A DNA stretch of 64,000 bases from PFJX01 sp044227325 (GTDB lineage Bacteria > Pseudomonadota > Gammaproteobacteria > Burkholderiales > Thiobacillaceae): the NCBI GenBank assembly GCA_044227325.1, contig JBGAFI010000011.1:1-64000 (forward strand), given 5' to 3'. Shown in pieces: positions 33,506 to 42,271 of this stretch. Position 1 is the stretch's first letter. Every line of letters begins with the position of its first letter. A program made the position numbers and the translations under genes. The notes under the pieces are model-generated. The model was not told the DNA's origin. It worked only from the letters and a program-made list of their open reading frames with translations, and searched no databases.

Positions 33506-34437
33506 GCAAAGGCCCGCATTGGTCGGGAATCGCGGAGGTCGGCACCGCATGGGGCCTCAACCTCACCTTCTCCCTCTACCGACTTCTGGGCGATGGTTTC
33601 ACGCGCCTGCTGCTGTATCCCATCAGCTTCTGGTTTTTTGTGTTCGCCGTGGGCGCGCGGCGCGCATCCCGCGAATATTTGGCGCGGATGCATGGCCTCG
33701 GCGAAATTCCTCGCCCACCCGACTGGCGCGACAGCTTCCGCCACTTTCACGCCTTCGCGAACGCGGCCTTGGACAAAGTCGCCGCGTGGGCGGGGCGCAT
33801 CGACCCCGACCAGGTCAGTTTCGACCGCCAGGCGGACCTCATGGCATTGCGTGATTCCGGACGCGGCGCACTGGTGATCGGATCCCACCTGGGGAGCCTG
33901 GAAACGGCTCGGGCACTGGCCGCGCAACTGGGTCACCAGCGGGCCATCAACGCCATCGTCTACACCCAGCACGCGGTCCGTTTCAACACCGTCCTGGCGC
34001 GCGCCAACCCGGATTTCTCGGTGAACCTCATCCAGGTGTCCGAACTCGGACCGGACACGGCCATCGAACTCGCGGAGCGCGTGGAACGGGGGGAACTGCT
34101 GTTCATCGTCGGCGACCGCACGCCGCCGTCAGAGAACGGCCGCGTGGTGGTGGCGGACTTTCTCGGCAAGCCAGCGCCCTTTGCCCAAGGCCCTTACATC
34201 CTCGCCCACCTTCTCAAATGCCCGGTCTACCTGTTCTTCTGCCTGGCCGAGGACGGCGGAGGAAAGCGGCGCTTCCGCATCCACTTCGAGCATTTCGCCG
34301 ACCGCGTCGAACTGCCCCACAAGGACAGACCGGCGATACTGAAGCAGCTCGCGCAACGCTACGCCGACCGCCTTTCCGACTACTGCCGCATCGCACCGCT
34401 GCAATGGTTCAATTTCTACGATTTCTGGCGACAATGA
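33502..34437 (+). CDS. LpxL/HtrB-like lipid acyltransferase
   Basis: 311 residues from a GTG that overlaps the upstream stop. An N-terminal hydrophobic segment (LLLYPISFWFFVFAVG) anchors it to the inner membrane. The acyltransferase motif IGSHLGSLETARAL matches the HX(D/E)-type catalytic site of the lysophospholipid/lipid A acyltransferase superfamily. With the GT2 gene it probably builds the glycolipid part to which the polyene is esterified. Confidence 0.86.
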   Translation: MSKGPHWSGIAEVGTAWGLNLTFSLYRLLGDGFTRLLLYPISFWFFVFAVGARRASREYLARMHGLGEIPRPPDWRDSFRHFHAFANAALDKVAAWAGRIDPDQVSFDRQADLMALRDSGRGALVIGSHLGSLETARALAAQLGHQRAINAIVYTQHAVRFNTVLARANPDFSVNLIQVSELGPDTAIELAERVERGELLFIVGDRTPPSENGRVVVADFLGKPAPFAQGPYILAHLLKCPVYLFFCLAEDGGGKRRFRIHFEHFADRVELPHKDRPAILKQLAQRYADRLSDYCRIAPLQWFNFYDFWRQ

Positions 34438-35984
34438 ATACATCGAACCCCATTCCGACACCCACGTTGGTAAGCAATCGGCCCCTGAGCCTGGATCAGG
34501 TGGTCGGCATCGCCCGGGGCGGTGTCGTGCGACTCGACCCGGACCCCGCCTTCGCGGCGCGCATTGAACGCGGCGCCGCCTTTGTGGAGCGCCTGCTCGC
34601 CGAGGAAGGGGAGATCTACGGGGTGACCACAGGTTATGGCGACTCCTGCTCGGTCGGCGTTCCCCTCGATCTGGCCACCCAACTGCCCATCCACTTGATG
34701 CGCTACCACGGTTGCGGCCTGGGCGAGCATCTGGACCGGGAGCAGACCCGGTCCGTCATGGCGGCGCGCCTCGCTTCCCTGGCGCAGGGCTTTTCCGGCG
34801 TGCGCTGGGTGTTGTTGGAACGCATCGAATCACTGCTGAACGGCGACCTGTTGCCCCTGATCCCCGCCGAGGGCTCGGTGGGCGCCAGTGGCGACCTCAC
34901 CCCCCTGTCCTATCTGGCCGCGGTGCTGATGGGGGAGCGGGAGGTCTGGCGCGACGGGGAGGCGGTTCCCGCCGCCGACGCGCTGCGCGAAGCGGGTATC
35001 GACCCCATCGTGCTGGCGCCCAAGGAAGCCCTGGCGCTCATGAACGGCACCGCCGTGATGACCGGTCTGGCCTGCTTGGCGTGGACCCGGGCGGAATACC
35101 TGTCGCGCCTGGCCACCCGCATCACGGCGATGGCATCCATCGCCACCCGGGGCAATCCGGAACACTTCGACCCCGCGCTATTCGCGGTCAAGCCCCATGC
35201 CGGCCAGAACGAAACGGCGGCATGGATCTGGCGCGATCTCGGCAGCCTGAGCGACGTCGCCCCCATGCGGCTCCAGGACCGCTATTCCATCCGTTGCGCG
35301 CCCCACGTCATCGGCGTCCTGCGCGATGCGTTGCCCTGGATGCGGCGCGACATCGAGAACGAACTCAACAGCGCCAACGACAACCCCATCATCGATCCGG
35401 ACCGGGAACGTGTCCTGCACGGCGGGCATTTCTACGGCGGACATATCGCCTTCGTCATGGATTCCATGAAGAATGCCGTCGCCAGCATCGCCGACCTGCT
35501 CGACCGTCAACTGGCCCTGATCGTGGACGCGCGTTACAACCACGGCCTGCCCCAGAACCTATCCGGGGCGGACGCCGCGCGCATGGCCATCAATCATGGC
35601 TTCAAGGCGGTACAGATCGGCGCGTCCGCCTGGGCCGCGGAGGCGCTGAAACTGACCATGCCGGCCACCAGCTTCTCCCGCTCGACGGAATGCCACAACC
35701 AAGACAAGGTCAGCATGGGCACCATCGCTGCACGCGACTGCCTGCGCGTGATCGAGCTCTCCGAGCAGGTTGCCGCCGCCCTGGTGCTCGCCGCCACCCA
35801 GGGGCTGGTCCTGCGCCAGGCCCAGGGCGACCTGCCCGACCAGAACCTGACCGATGCCGTGAAGCGGTTCCGTGATCATGTGCGCGGTTACTTCCCCCTT
35901 CTCGGCGAGGATCGCCCCCTCGAGGCCGATTTGCGCGCCACGCTTGAACATATTCGTGCCCAGGCCTGGGAGCTCTACCCATGA
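34434..35984 (+). CDS. Aromatic amino acid ammonia-lyase (HAL/PAL/TAL family)
   Basis: 516 residues. The MIO prosthetic group forms from A151-S152-G153 in GSVGASGDLTPLSYLAA; the catalytic Tyr is in IYGVTTGYGD (Y62). The substrate-selectivity pair, aligned to Ser-His of histidine lyases, His-Leu of tyrosine lyases and Phe-Leu of phenylalanine lyases, reads Y91-H92. Placed between the acyltransferase and thioesterase genes, it most likely makes cinnamate or 4-coumarate from Phe or Tyr as the polyene starter, but a true histidine lyase would not be expected here. Start overlaps the previous stop (ATGA). Confidence 0.9.
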   Translation: MNTSNPIPTPTLVSNRPLSLDQVVGIARGGVVRLDPDPAFAARIERGAAFVERLLAEEGEIYGVTTGYGDSCSVGVPLDLATQLPIHLMRYHGCGLGEHLDREQTRSVMAARLASLAQGFSGVRWVLLERIESLLNGDLLPLIPAEGSVGASGDLTPLSYLAAVLMGEREVWRDGEAVPAADALREAGIDPIVLAPKEALALMNGTAVMTGLACLAWTRAEYLSRLATRITAMASIATRGNPEHFDPALFAVKPHAGQNETAAWIWRDLGSLSDVAPMRLQDRYSIRCAPHVIGVLRDALPWMRRDIENELNSANDNPIIDPDRERVLHGGHFYGGHIAFVMDSMKNAVASIADLLDRQLALIVDARYNHGLPQNLSGADAARMAINHGFKAVQIGASAWAAEALKLTMPATSFSRSTECHNQDKVSMGTIAARDCLRVIELSEQVAAALVLAATQGLVLRQAQGDLPDQNLTDAVKRFRDHVRGYFPLLGEDRPLEADLRATLEHIRAQAWELYP

Positions 35985-36409
35985 GCCACCTACAGGCCGA
36001 GGTACTGCTGGAAGTGCCCTTTTACGACGTGGATGTGTTGGGCGTGGCGTGGCACGGTAACTACATCAAGTATTTCGAAACCGCGCGCGGCGCGCTGCTG
36101 CGCGCGATGGACTACGACTATCCGCAGATGCGGGAAGGCGGGGTGATCTGGCCGGTGGTGGAATGTCAGGTCAAATATCTGCGTCCGGCCCGCTACGGGC
36201 AGCGTCTTCGCGCCGTCGCCACACTCCTGGAGCACGAGAACAGGTTGAAGATCGGTTACGAAATCTTCGACGCTGGGACCGGCGAGCGGCTCACCCGCGG
36301 TCATACCGTGCAGGTCGCCGTTCATGCCGAGAGCGGCGAGTTGATGTTCGTCTCCCCGGCGCCGCTGTTGGAGCGCCTGAAGCAACTCGGGTTCGGGGAG
36401 GAAACATGA
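35981..36409 (+). CDS. apeK: Acyl thioesterase, 4-hydroxybenzoyl-CoA thioesterase family
   Basis: 142 residues, single hotdog domain. YDVDVLGVAWHGNYIKYF is the characteristic catalytic segment with the nucleophilic/basic Asp18. In APE systems a thioesterase is thought to release or edit ACP-bound intermediates. Four-base overlaps on both sides. Confidence 0.9.
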   Translation: MSHLQAEVLLEVPFYDVDVLGVAWHGNYIKYFETARGALLRAMDYDYPQMREGGVIWPVVECQVKYLRPARYGQRLRAVATLLEHENRLKIGYEIFDAGTGERLTRGHTVQVAVHAESGELMFVSPAPLLERLKQLGFGEET

Positions 36410-37023
36410 GGCGCCTGGGCATCGGCCTGTCTGGCCTTCTAGTGGTCTTCTCGTTGGTGACCCCTCCCGCGGCCGTCGCCGGACAGACGGCACTGGCGCA
36501 TCTGACGGAGCGGCTGGATCAGGTCCGGCTGATTCAGGCGGAATTCACCCAGACCAAAACCCTGCTGGCGCTCAAGCGCCCCTTGAAGACATCCGGGCGG
36601 CTCGTCTTCATGCGCGACAAGGGAGTGCTCTGGCGCATCGAGAAGCCCTATCAGGCAAGCTACCTTCTCGGGCCGGACACGGTGGTGGAGATCACTCCCG
36701 ACGGCCACCGCCGCGTCCGCCCGGTCCAGGAGGTCCCGGCGCTCGCCCAGGTGGGCAACGTATTCCAGGCCATCTTCCGGGGAAACCTCCAGTCCCTGGA
36801 AAACCACTTCAACGTCCGCGCCGACGCCAATGCCGCCACCTTCCAGGTCGTGCTCGATCCCAAGCCCCCGGTGGCGAGGTTCCTCAAGCGCATCACGGCA
36901 CGGGGGGGGCAATTCCTGGACGGCATCGACATCGAGGAAACCAGCGGCGACAGAACCCGCATCGAGTTCACCGGGACCCGCCTGGATACGCCTCTCGCCG
37001 ACACCGACCGCGAGTTCTTCTAG
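36406..37023 (+). CDS. apeL: LolA-like outer membrane lipoprotein carrier
   Basis: 205 residues. A cleavable signal peptide (residues 1-26, ending AVAG) exports it to the periplasm. The mature domain has the LolA pattern: AEFTQTKTLLALKRPLKTSG then GRLVFMRDKGVLWRIEKPY. It would shuttle the lipid-linked polyene, or the DUF3261 lipoprotein, across the periplasm towards the outer membrane, with the MMPL exporter next to it as partner. Confidence 0.9.
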   Translation: MRRLGIGLSGLLVVFSLVTPPAAVAGQTALAHLTERLDQVRLIQAEFTQTKTLLALKRPLKTSGRLVFMRDKGVLWRIEKPYQASYLLGPDTVVEITPDGHRRVRPVQEVPALAQVGNVFQAIFRGNLQSLENHFNVRADANAATFQVVLDPKPPVARFLKRITARGGQFLDGIDIEETSGDRTRIEFTGTRLDTPLADTDREFF

Positions 37024-37035
37024 GCGAGCGCGGCC

Positions 37036-39351
37036 ATGAGATGGCGTGCCTGGACCTGGATGCTGTTCGCGGCCTGCCTCCTGGCTTTGACGGTCGGGCG
37101 GTTCTGGCCCGATCCGCCCATCGAGACCGATCTCCTTACCCTGCTCCCGCCCACCGAAAGGAACCCCCTCGTTGAGCGCGCCATGGATCAGATCGGCCGC
37201 CTGGCGGGAGAACGCGCGGTATTCCTGGTGGGTGCGACGGACCCTCGCGATGCCCAGGCCGCGGCCGCATTCCTGACGGATCGCCTGGAATCCGGCCGGC
37301 TGTTCCGGCGGGTGATCAGTCGCGTACCCGAGCCGGACCCCACCGCCTTGCTGAATCTCTATGCTCCCTATCGAAACGGGCTCGCGACGCTCCCCGATGG
37401 GCGGGAAGCCTACTCCACAGTGCTCCAGTCCCGCTTGGCCAATCCGTTCGGCGCGGGCGCCCTGCCCCTGGCAAGCGATCCGTTCGGCCTTTTCGACACC
37501 TGGCTCGACAGCCTGCCGTTCCAGCAGTTTCGCATGCGTCCGGAAGCCGGATGGCTCACGGTGCGCGGCAACGGGGAAACCTGGGTATTGGTCAGCGCCG
37601 AACTGAAGGGCTCGGCCTTCGATCCATCCCTCCAGCTCGCCCTTGAGCAACTGCTGACGCCCGCCGAACAGGAATTGCGGAAACGTTGGCAGGGTATCCA
37701 GTTGCTGCGCGCCGGCGCGATCTTCCACGCAACGGCGGCCCGCACCAGTGCCGAATCGGAGATGCACCTCATCGGCCTGGGATCGCTGCTTGCCATCGTC
37801 CTGCTGCTGACGCTGACCTACCGTTCCCCCGCGCCGCTTGCCTTGGGCCTCCTGTCCGTCTGCGTCGGGCTCTGCGCGGCGGCCCTGCTCACGCTGGCGG
37901 TGTTCGGCCGGCTGCATCTCATGACCCTGGTGTTCGGCGCCAGTCTGATCGGCGAGGCGGTCGACTACGCCATCCAGTATTTTTCCGCCCGGTTGGGCGC
38001 GGGCAAACAATGGGATTCCCGGCAGGGACTCAAGTCGATACTGCCGGCCATTTCCATCGCCCTGGCCACCAGCGTGGTCGGCTATGCGGCCCTGGCCTTC
38101 ACGCCGTTTTCCGCCCTTCGGCAGATCGCGGTATTCGCCATCGGTGGGCTGGTGGCGGCCTGGCTTACCGTGCTCATGGTTCTGCCGTGGTGGCTTCGGC
38201 GCCCGCAGAAAACTCTTCCGGGAACGTTGCTCCATCTTCCGCTCAGGTGGCTCGATCTCTGGCGCCGGCGCGTCAGCCCGCGGGGAGTCCTCGTCGTCGC
38301 GATCCTCGTGTTGGCCGCCTCGGCCCCAGGCTGGCTCCAGGTCAAGGTGAATGACGACGTGCGCCAACTGATCCAGCCCCCTCCCGAGATCGAACGGCAG
38401 GAGGCCCGGTTGCGCGAGCTCACCGGTCTTGGAACGGGCAGCCAGTTCTTCCTGGTGGAAGGAAAGGACGCGGAACAGGCGCTGCGCCGCGAGGAGGCGC
38501 TCGCTCGGCGCCTGCAAGCGGAGGGCGTCCCGCTCCAGGGCGTGTCACGCTTCGTGCCATCCTGCGCGCGCCAGACGGAGAACCGGGCCGAGCTCCGGGC
38601 CGCGTCGCCGGAAATGGCGCGGGCACTCGACGAGGCGGGGTTCCGGCCCGATGCCACCCGGGAATGGATCGCCGCCGTCAACGCGGACCCGGGCTGCCTG
38701 ACGCCGGAGGCCTGGCTGGCGTCGCCCATCTCCACGCCCTTCCGGCATCTCTGGCTGGAGTCCGGGGAGGGGCGCGGCGCGCTGATCAGCCTGCCCGCGG
38801 GCAACCAGCAGGTCGACCTGCTCGCCGCCGCCGCCCAGCAGGGCGTCACCCTGGTGGACAAGGCCGGAGCGGTATCGCGCCTGTTCGGCGAGTATCGCCG
38901 GCTTGCCGTCTACGTACTCGCCGCCGCCACCCTGCTGATCCTCGCGGTGCTCGCCTGGCGCTATGGGCCGCGAAGCGGCGCTGCAATCCTCCTCCCCACC
39001 CTGTTGGGGCAAGCGCTGGCGATCGGGATGCTCGGATACACCGGCATCGCGCTCAATCTGTTCAACGTACTCGCGGTCCTGCTGATCCTGGGGGTTGGCA
39101 TCAACTACGGCATCTTCCTGGTCGAAGGCATGCGCGGCGGCGGCTTGCGCGAGTCGGCGGCGTTCATCGGTGTCATCCTGTCCTCGCTGACGACCCTGAT
39201 TTCCTTCGGCCTGCTCGGCTTTTCCTCGATGCCCGCCCTCTCGGGCTTCGGCATCACCCTGGCAACGGGCATCGGTCTTGCGGTGCTGGTCTCGCCCGCC
39301 GCCCAGGTGTTGACTGAACACGTCCGCGACAAGGCGGAGAACAGGAATTGA
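37036..39351 (+). CDS. apeM: MMPL/RND-family exporter
   Basis: 771 residues. Two-fold RND architecture: a single N-terminal helix, a periplasmic domain, a block of five helices (about 245-400), then a repeat with a second periplasmic domain and five more helices ending near 765. Segments such as VFGASLIGEAVDYAIQYFSARLG and LILGVGINYGIFLVEGM hold the intramembrane acidic/Tyr positions typical of MMPL lipid exporters. It probably extracts the aryl polyene lipid from the inner membrane using the proton gradient. Confidence 0.92.
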   Translation: MRWRAWTWMLFAACLLALTVGRFWPDPPIETDLLTLLPPTERNPLVERAMDQIGRLAGERAVFLVGATDPRDAQAAAAFLTDRLESGRLFRRVISRVPEPDPTALLNLYAPYRNGLATLPDGREAYSTVLQSRLANPFGAGALPLASDPFGLFDTWLDSLPFQQFRMRPEAGWLTVRGNGETWVLVSAELKGSAFDPSLQLALEQLLTPAEQELRKRWQGIQLLRAGAIFHATAARTSAESEMHLIGLGSLLAIVLLLTLTYRSPAPLALGLLSVCVGLCAAALLTLAVFGRLHLMTLVFGASLIGEAVDYAIQYFSARLGAGKQWDSRQGLKSILPAISIALATSVVGYAALAFTPFSALRQIAVFAIGGLVAAWLTVLMVLPWWLRRPQKTLPGTLLHLPLRWLDLWRRRVSPRGVLVVAILVLAASAPGWLQVKVNDDVRQLIQPPPEIERQEARLRELTGLGTGSQFFLVEGKDAEQALRREEALARRLQAEGVPLQGVSRFVPSCARQTENRAELRAASPEMARALDEAGFRPDATREWIAAVNADPGCLTPEAWLASPISTPFRHLWLESGEGRGALISLPAGNQQVDLLAAAAQQGVTLVDKAGAVSRLFGEYRRLAVYVLAAATLLILAVLAWRYGPRSGAAILLPTLLGQALAIGMLGYTGIALNLFNVLAVLLILGVGINYGIFLVEGMRGGGLRESAAFIGVILSSLTTLISFGLLGFSSMPALSGFGITLATGIGLAVLVSPAAQVLTEHVRDKAENRN

Positions 39352-39353
39352 CG

Positions 39354-39920
39354 ATGAACACCAGGGACCGCCGCCTAAGTCTCCTTCTCGCCCTCCTGCT
39401 GGGCGGATGTGCGACGGTGCCGCCCTCCTCCCACTGCACCAGCCTGGCGGCGAGCGTGTCCTATTGCACCCAGCCGCTGCCGGAAGGCCTGTCCTTATCA
39501 CTCAACCAGTTGGTGAGCTACAGCTCGCCGAAAACCCCGCAGGCGGACCCCATGGTTTTCGCGATCGAGGCCACCGGCGGCGTCATGCACGTCGCCGCCC
39601 TCACCACCATGGGGCAGACCCTGTTCCGACTCGACCTGGATGGTGGAGCGTTAAGCTGGGAGGGACCTGCCCAGGTCGCCCCGCTCGCCGAAGCCCTGCC
39701 CGCCATGATCCAGCTGGCACTATGGCCGGAACAGTCCGCGCGCCTTGGCTTGCGCGGCGGCGAACTGGAGCCCCTGCCTCTTGGCCGACGCATCCTGGGC
39801 GAGGACAATTTCCTGGTTCTGGATATTCGTCACACCGACACCGACCCGACCCGCGGCGAACTGGACATGCACCTGAACACCCTGGCAGCCCACCTCCACA
39901 TCCGGAATCTGGCCGAATGA
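39354..39920 (+). CDS. apeN: DUF3261 lipoprotein
   Basis: 188 residues. Signal peptide with lipobox LLGGC (mature Cys near residue 17) and a beta-rich body, matching the DUF3261 lipoprotein present in APE clusters. It may act as an outer-membrane LolB-like acceptor for the LolA-like carrier. I use the ATG at 39354 with AGGA upstream, rather than the TTG at 39348 that overlaps the exporter stop. Confidence 0.85.
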   Translation: MNTRDRRLSLLLALLLGGCATVPPSSHCTSLAASVSYCTQPLPEGLSLSLNQLVSYSSPKTPQADPMVFAIEATGGVMHVAALTTMGQTLFRLDLDGGALSWEGPAQVAPLAEALPAMIQLALWPEQSARLGLRGGELEPLPLGRRILGEDNFLVLDIRHTDTDPTRGELDMHLNTLAAHLHIRNLAE

Positions 39921-41110
39921 CGGGATTCCTGCCCGCGCTCGGCCTGGTCAGCGCCCTGGGATACGGCAAGGCGGCGACGTGCGCCAACCTGTACACCGGG
40001 GATGCCGGAGGCATGCTGCTGGAAAACGGATGGCTGCGGGAGAGCCCGGCCCGGGTTGGAAGGGCGCGCATAGAGCGGCTGCCCGAGATACCTGCCGGAT
40101 TCGAGCGTCACGCCAGTCGCAACAACCGCCTGCTGCTCGCGGCCTTCGCCGAAATCGAGCCCGAGGCGCGCGCCGCCATCGCCAACTTCGGCCCGGCCCG
40201 CGTCGGCATCGTGCTTGGCACCAGCACGTCCGGCATCGCCGAAGGCGAAGCGGCAATCGCGCAACTGGTCGACCAGGGACAACTACCTGGGCAGTTTCAT
40301 TACGCCCAGCAGGAACTGGGCGATCCCGCCCGATTTCTTGCCCGATACCTGGGCATTTCGGGACCGGCCTACGTGGTGTCCACCGCCTGCACTTCGAGCG
40401 CCAAGGCGCTTGCTTCCGCGCGCAACCTGCTGGAAACGGGCATATGCGATGCGGTGATCGCGGGTGGTGTGGACACCCTCTCGCGCTTGACCATCAATGG
40501 CTTTACCGCGCTGGAATCCACCACAGCCCTGCTATGCAATCCCATGAGCGCCAATCGCCAGGGAATCAACATCGGCGAAGCGGCGGCACTCTTCCTGGTC
40601 AGCAAGTCACCGGCCCCCATCGCGCTCCTGGGTGTGGGCGAATCCAGCGACGCCCATCACATTTCGGCGCCGGATCCCGAGGGCAAGGGGGCCGAACTGG
40701 CCATGCGCCAAGCTCTGGCGGATGCGCGCGTCGATGCGGACCGGGTTTGCTACGTCAACCTGCACGGCACCGCCACGCCGAAGAACGACGAGATGGAAGG
40801 CCGGGCGGTCGCGCGGGTGTTCGGCGGCGAAGTCCCATGCAGTTCCACCAAGCCCATGACCGGGCATGCCCTGGGTGCCGCCGGTGCGATCGAACTGGCC
40901 TTTTGCTGGCTGACGCTTTCCCACCATAATTCGCTACAGCGACTGCCTCCCCATCTGTGGGATGGCCAACAAGACCCGGCGCTTCCCGTGCTGAATCTGG
41001 TGCGGACAGGCGATACGCTGGACATGACCCGTGGGAGAATCATGCTTTCCAATTCATTCGCTTTCGGCGGCAACAACTGCTGCCTCGCCATCGGGGATGC
41101 GCAGGCGTGA
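39917..41110 (+). CDS. apeO: Beta-ketoacyl-ACP synthase
   Basis: 397 residues with the full Cys-His-His triad: C158 (VSTACTSSA), H284 (NLHGTATPKND) and H318 (MTGHALGAAG). It carries out decarboxylative extension of the polyene chain with malonyl-ACP, probably as a heterodimer with the Cys-less ApeC-like protein. Start overlaps the DUF3261 stop by four bases; stop overlaps the next GTG. Confidence 0.92.
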   Translation: MTGFLPALGLVSALGYGKAATCANLYTGDAGGMLLENGWLRESPARVGRARIERLPEIPAGFERHASRNNRLLLAAFAEIEPEARAAIANFGPARVGIVLGTSTSGIAEGEAAIAQLVDQGQLPGQFHYAQQELGDPARFLARYLGISGPAYVVSTACTSSAKALASARNLLETGICDAVIAGGVDTLSRLTINGFTALESTTALLCNPMSANRQGINIGEAAALFLVSKSPAPIALLGVGESSDAHHISAPDPEGKGAELAMRQALADARVDADRVCYVNLHGTATPKNDEMEGRAVARVFGGEVPCSSTKPMTGHALGAAGAIELAFCWLTLSHHNSLQRLPPHLWDGQQDPALPVLNLVRTGDTLDMTRGRIMLSNSFAFGGNNCCLAIGDAQA

Positions 41111-41541
41111 CCACGTTTCCTTACATTGAGGATCTGCTCCTCCACCGTCCACCGAACCTCCTTGTTTCCGAGGTGCTTGCGTGGAGCGAGGACAGCATTC
41201 TCGCCGCCGCGGACATCCGGTCAGGTCAGTGGTATTCCACCTCCGACGGCGCCATGCCGGCCTGGATCGGCATCGAGCTGATGGCCCAGGCGGTGGCGGC
41301 ATTCGTCGGCCTGGAAGCGAGAAACAGGGGCCGCCCGGCGAAGATCGGTTACCTGCTTGGCACCCGCGAATACACGTGCGCCTTGGGCGCCTTTCCAGCC
41401 GGCGAACGCGTGGAGATCGGTTCCAGGCTTGTTTTCCGCGACGAATCGGGGCTTGGCGCCTTCGACTGCGCGCTGAAATTGCGGGGTGAAACGGTGGCCG
41501 AGGTGACGCTGAAAGTTTACGAGGAACCCGACCGTGAATAG
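41107..41541 (+). CDS. apeP: Hotdog-fold dehydratase, ApeP type
   Basis: 144 residues from a GTG overlapping the ketosynthase stop. MPAWIGIELMAQAVAAFVGL is the long central hotdog helix typical of FabA/FabZ relatives; the canonical HFPxxPxxPG motif is absent, as in ApeP proteins that rely on a partner dehydratase. It would pair with the product of 32397-32753. Confidence 0.85.
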   Translation: MTTFPYIEDLLLHRPPNLLVSEVLAWSEDSILAAADIRSGQWYSTSDGAMPAWIGIELMAQAVAAFVGLEARNRGRPAKIGYLLGTREYTCALGAFPAGERVEIGSRLVFRDESGLGAFDCALKLRGETVAEVTLKVYEEPDRE

Positions 41542-42271
41542 TCCGGATGCCCGCCGGGTGCTCGTCACCGGCTCCAGCCGGGGCTTGGGGCGCGCGATCG
41601 CCCTGCGTCTGGCCGCCGATGGATTCGCGGTGACGGTGCATTGCCGGAGCGGAATCCAGGACGCGGAATCCGTGGTGGATGCCATCCGCGGCCAGGGCGG
41701 GACGGCCGATCTGCTGGTCTTCGACGTCACCGATCGGCAGGCCGCCCGGGCCAGTCTCGAATCGGAAGTGGAGCGCAGCGGCGCCTACTACGGCGTGGTG
41801 GCCAACGCCGGGGTGACGCGGGACAACGCCTTTCCGGCGCTGAGCGAGGAAGACTGGGATGTCGTGCTCGACACCGGCCTGAACGGCTTCTTCAACGTGG
41901 TCCATCCCCTGGTCATGCCGATGGTGCGCGCCAAGAAGGGCGGCCGCATTGTCACCATGGCCTCCGTTTCCGGCGTCATGGGCAACCGGGGGCAGGTCAA
42001 CTACAGTGCCGCGAAGGCAGGCATCATCGGCGCGACGAAAGCGCTCGCGGTGGAACTGGCAAGCCGCCGCATCACCGTCAATTGCGTCGCGCCCGGCCTG
42101 ATCGAGTCCGACATGACCCGCGACCTGCCGCTGCAGGAGGCACTGCGCATGGTGCCGATGAACCGGGTGGGCAGCGCGGACGAAGTCGCGCCTGTGGTTT
42201 CCTTCCTCATGTCCGACGGCGCGTCCTACGTCACCCGACAAGTGATCGGCGTCAACGGAGGCATGATCTGA
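41534..42271 (+). CDS. apeQ: 3-oxoacyl-ACP reductase, FabG-like
   Basis: 245 residues, classical short-chain dehydrogenase. NADPH-binding TGSSRGLGRA (12-21), NAG (91-93), and catalytic S144, Y157 and K161 (in QVNYSAAKAG). It reduces the beta-keto group in each extension round. GTG start inside the preceding gene; its TGA is one base out of register with the next ATG (TGATG overlap). Confidence 0.94.
   Translation: MNSPDARRVLVTGSSRGLGRAIALRLAADGFAVTVHCRSGIQDAESVVDAIRGQGGTADLLVFDVTDRQAARASLESEVERSGAYYGVVANAGVTRDNAFPALSEEDWDVVLDTGLNGFFNVVHPLVMPMVRAKKGGRIVTMASVSGVMGNRGQVNYSAAKAGIIGATKALAVELASRRITVNCVAPGLIESDMTRDLPLQEALRMVPMNRVGSADEVAPVVSFLMSDGASYVTRQVIGVNGGMI

Noticed and set aside
36439..38517. 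692-codon minus-strand frame under the MMPL exporter
   Set aside because: Shadow frame; Arg/Gln/Gly-rich with no domain, while the plus-strand gene has full RND architecture.
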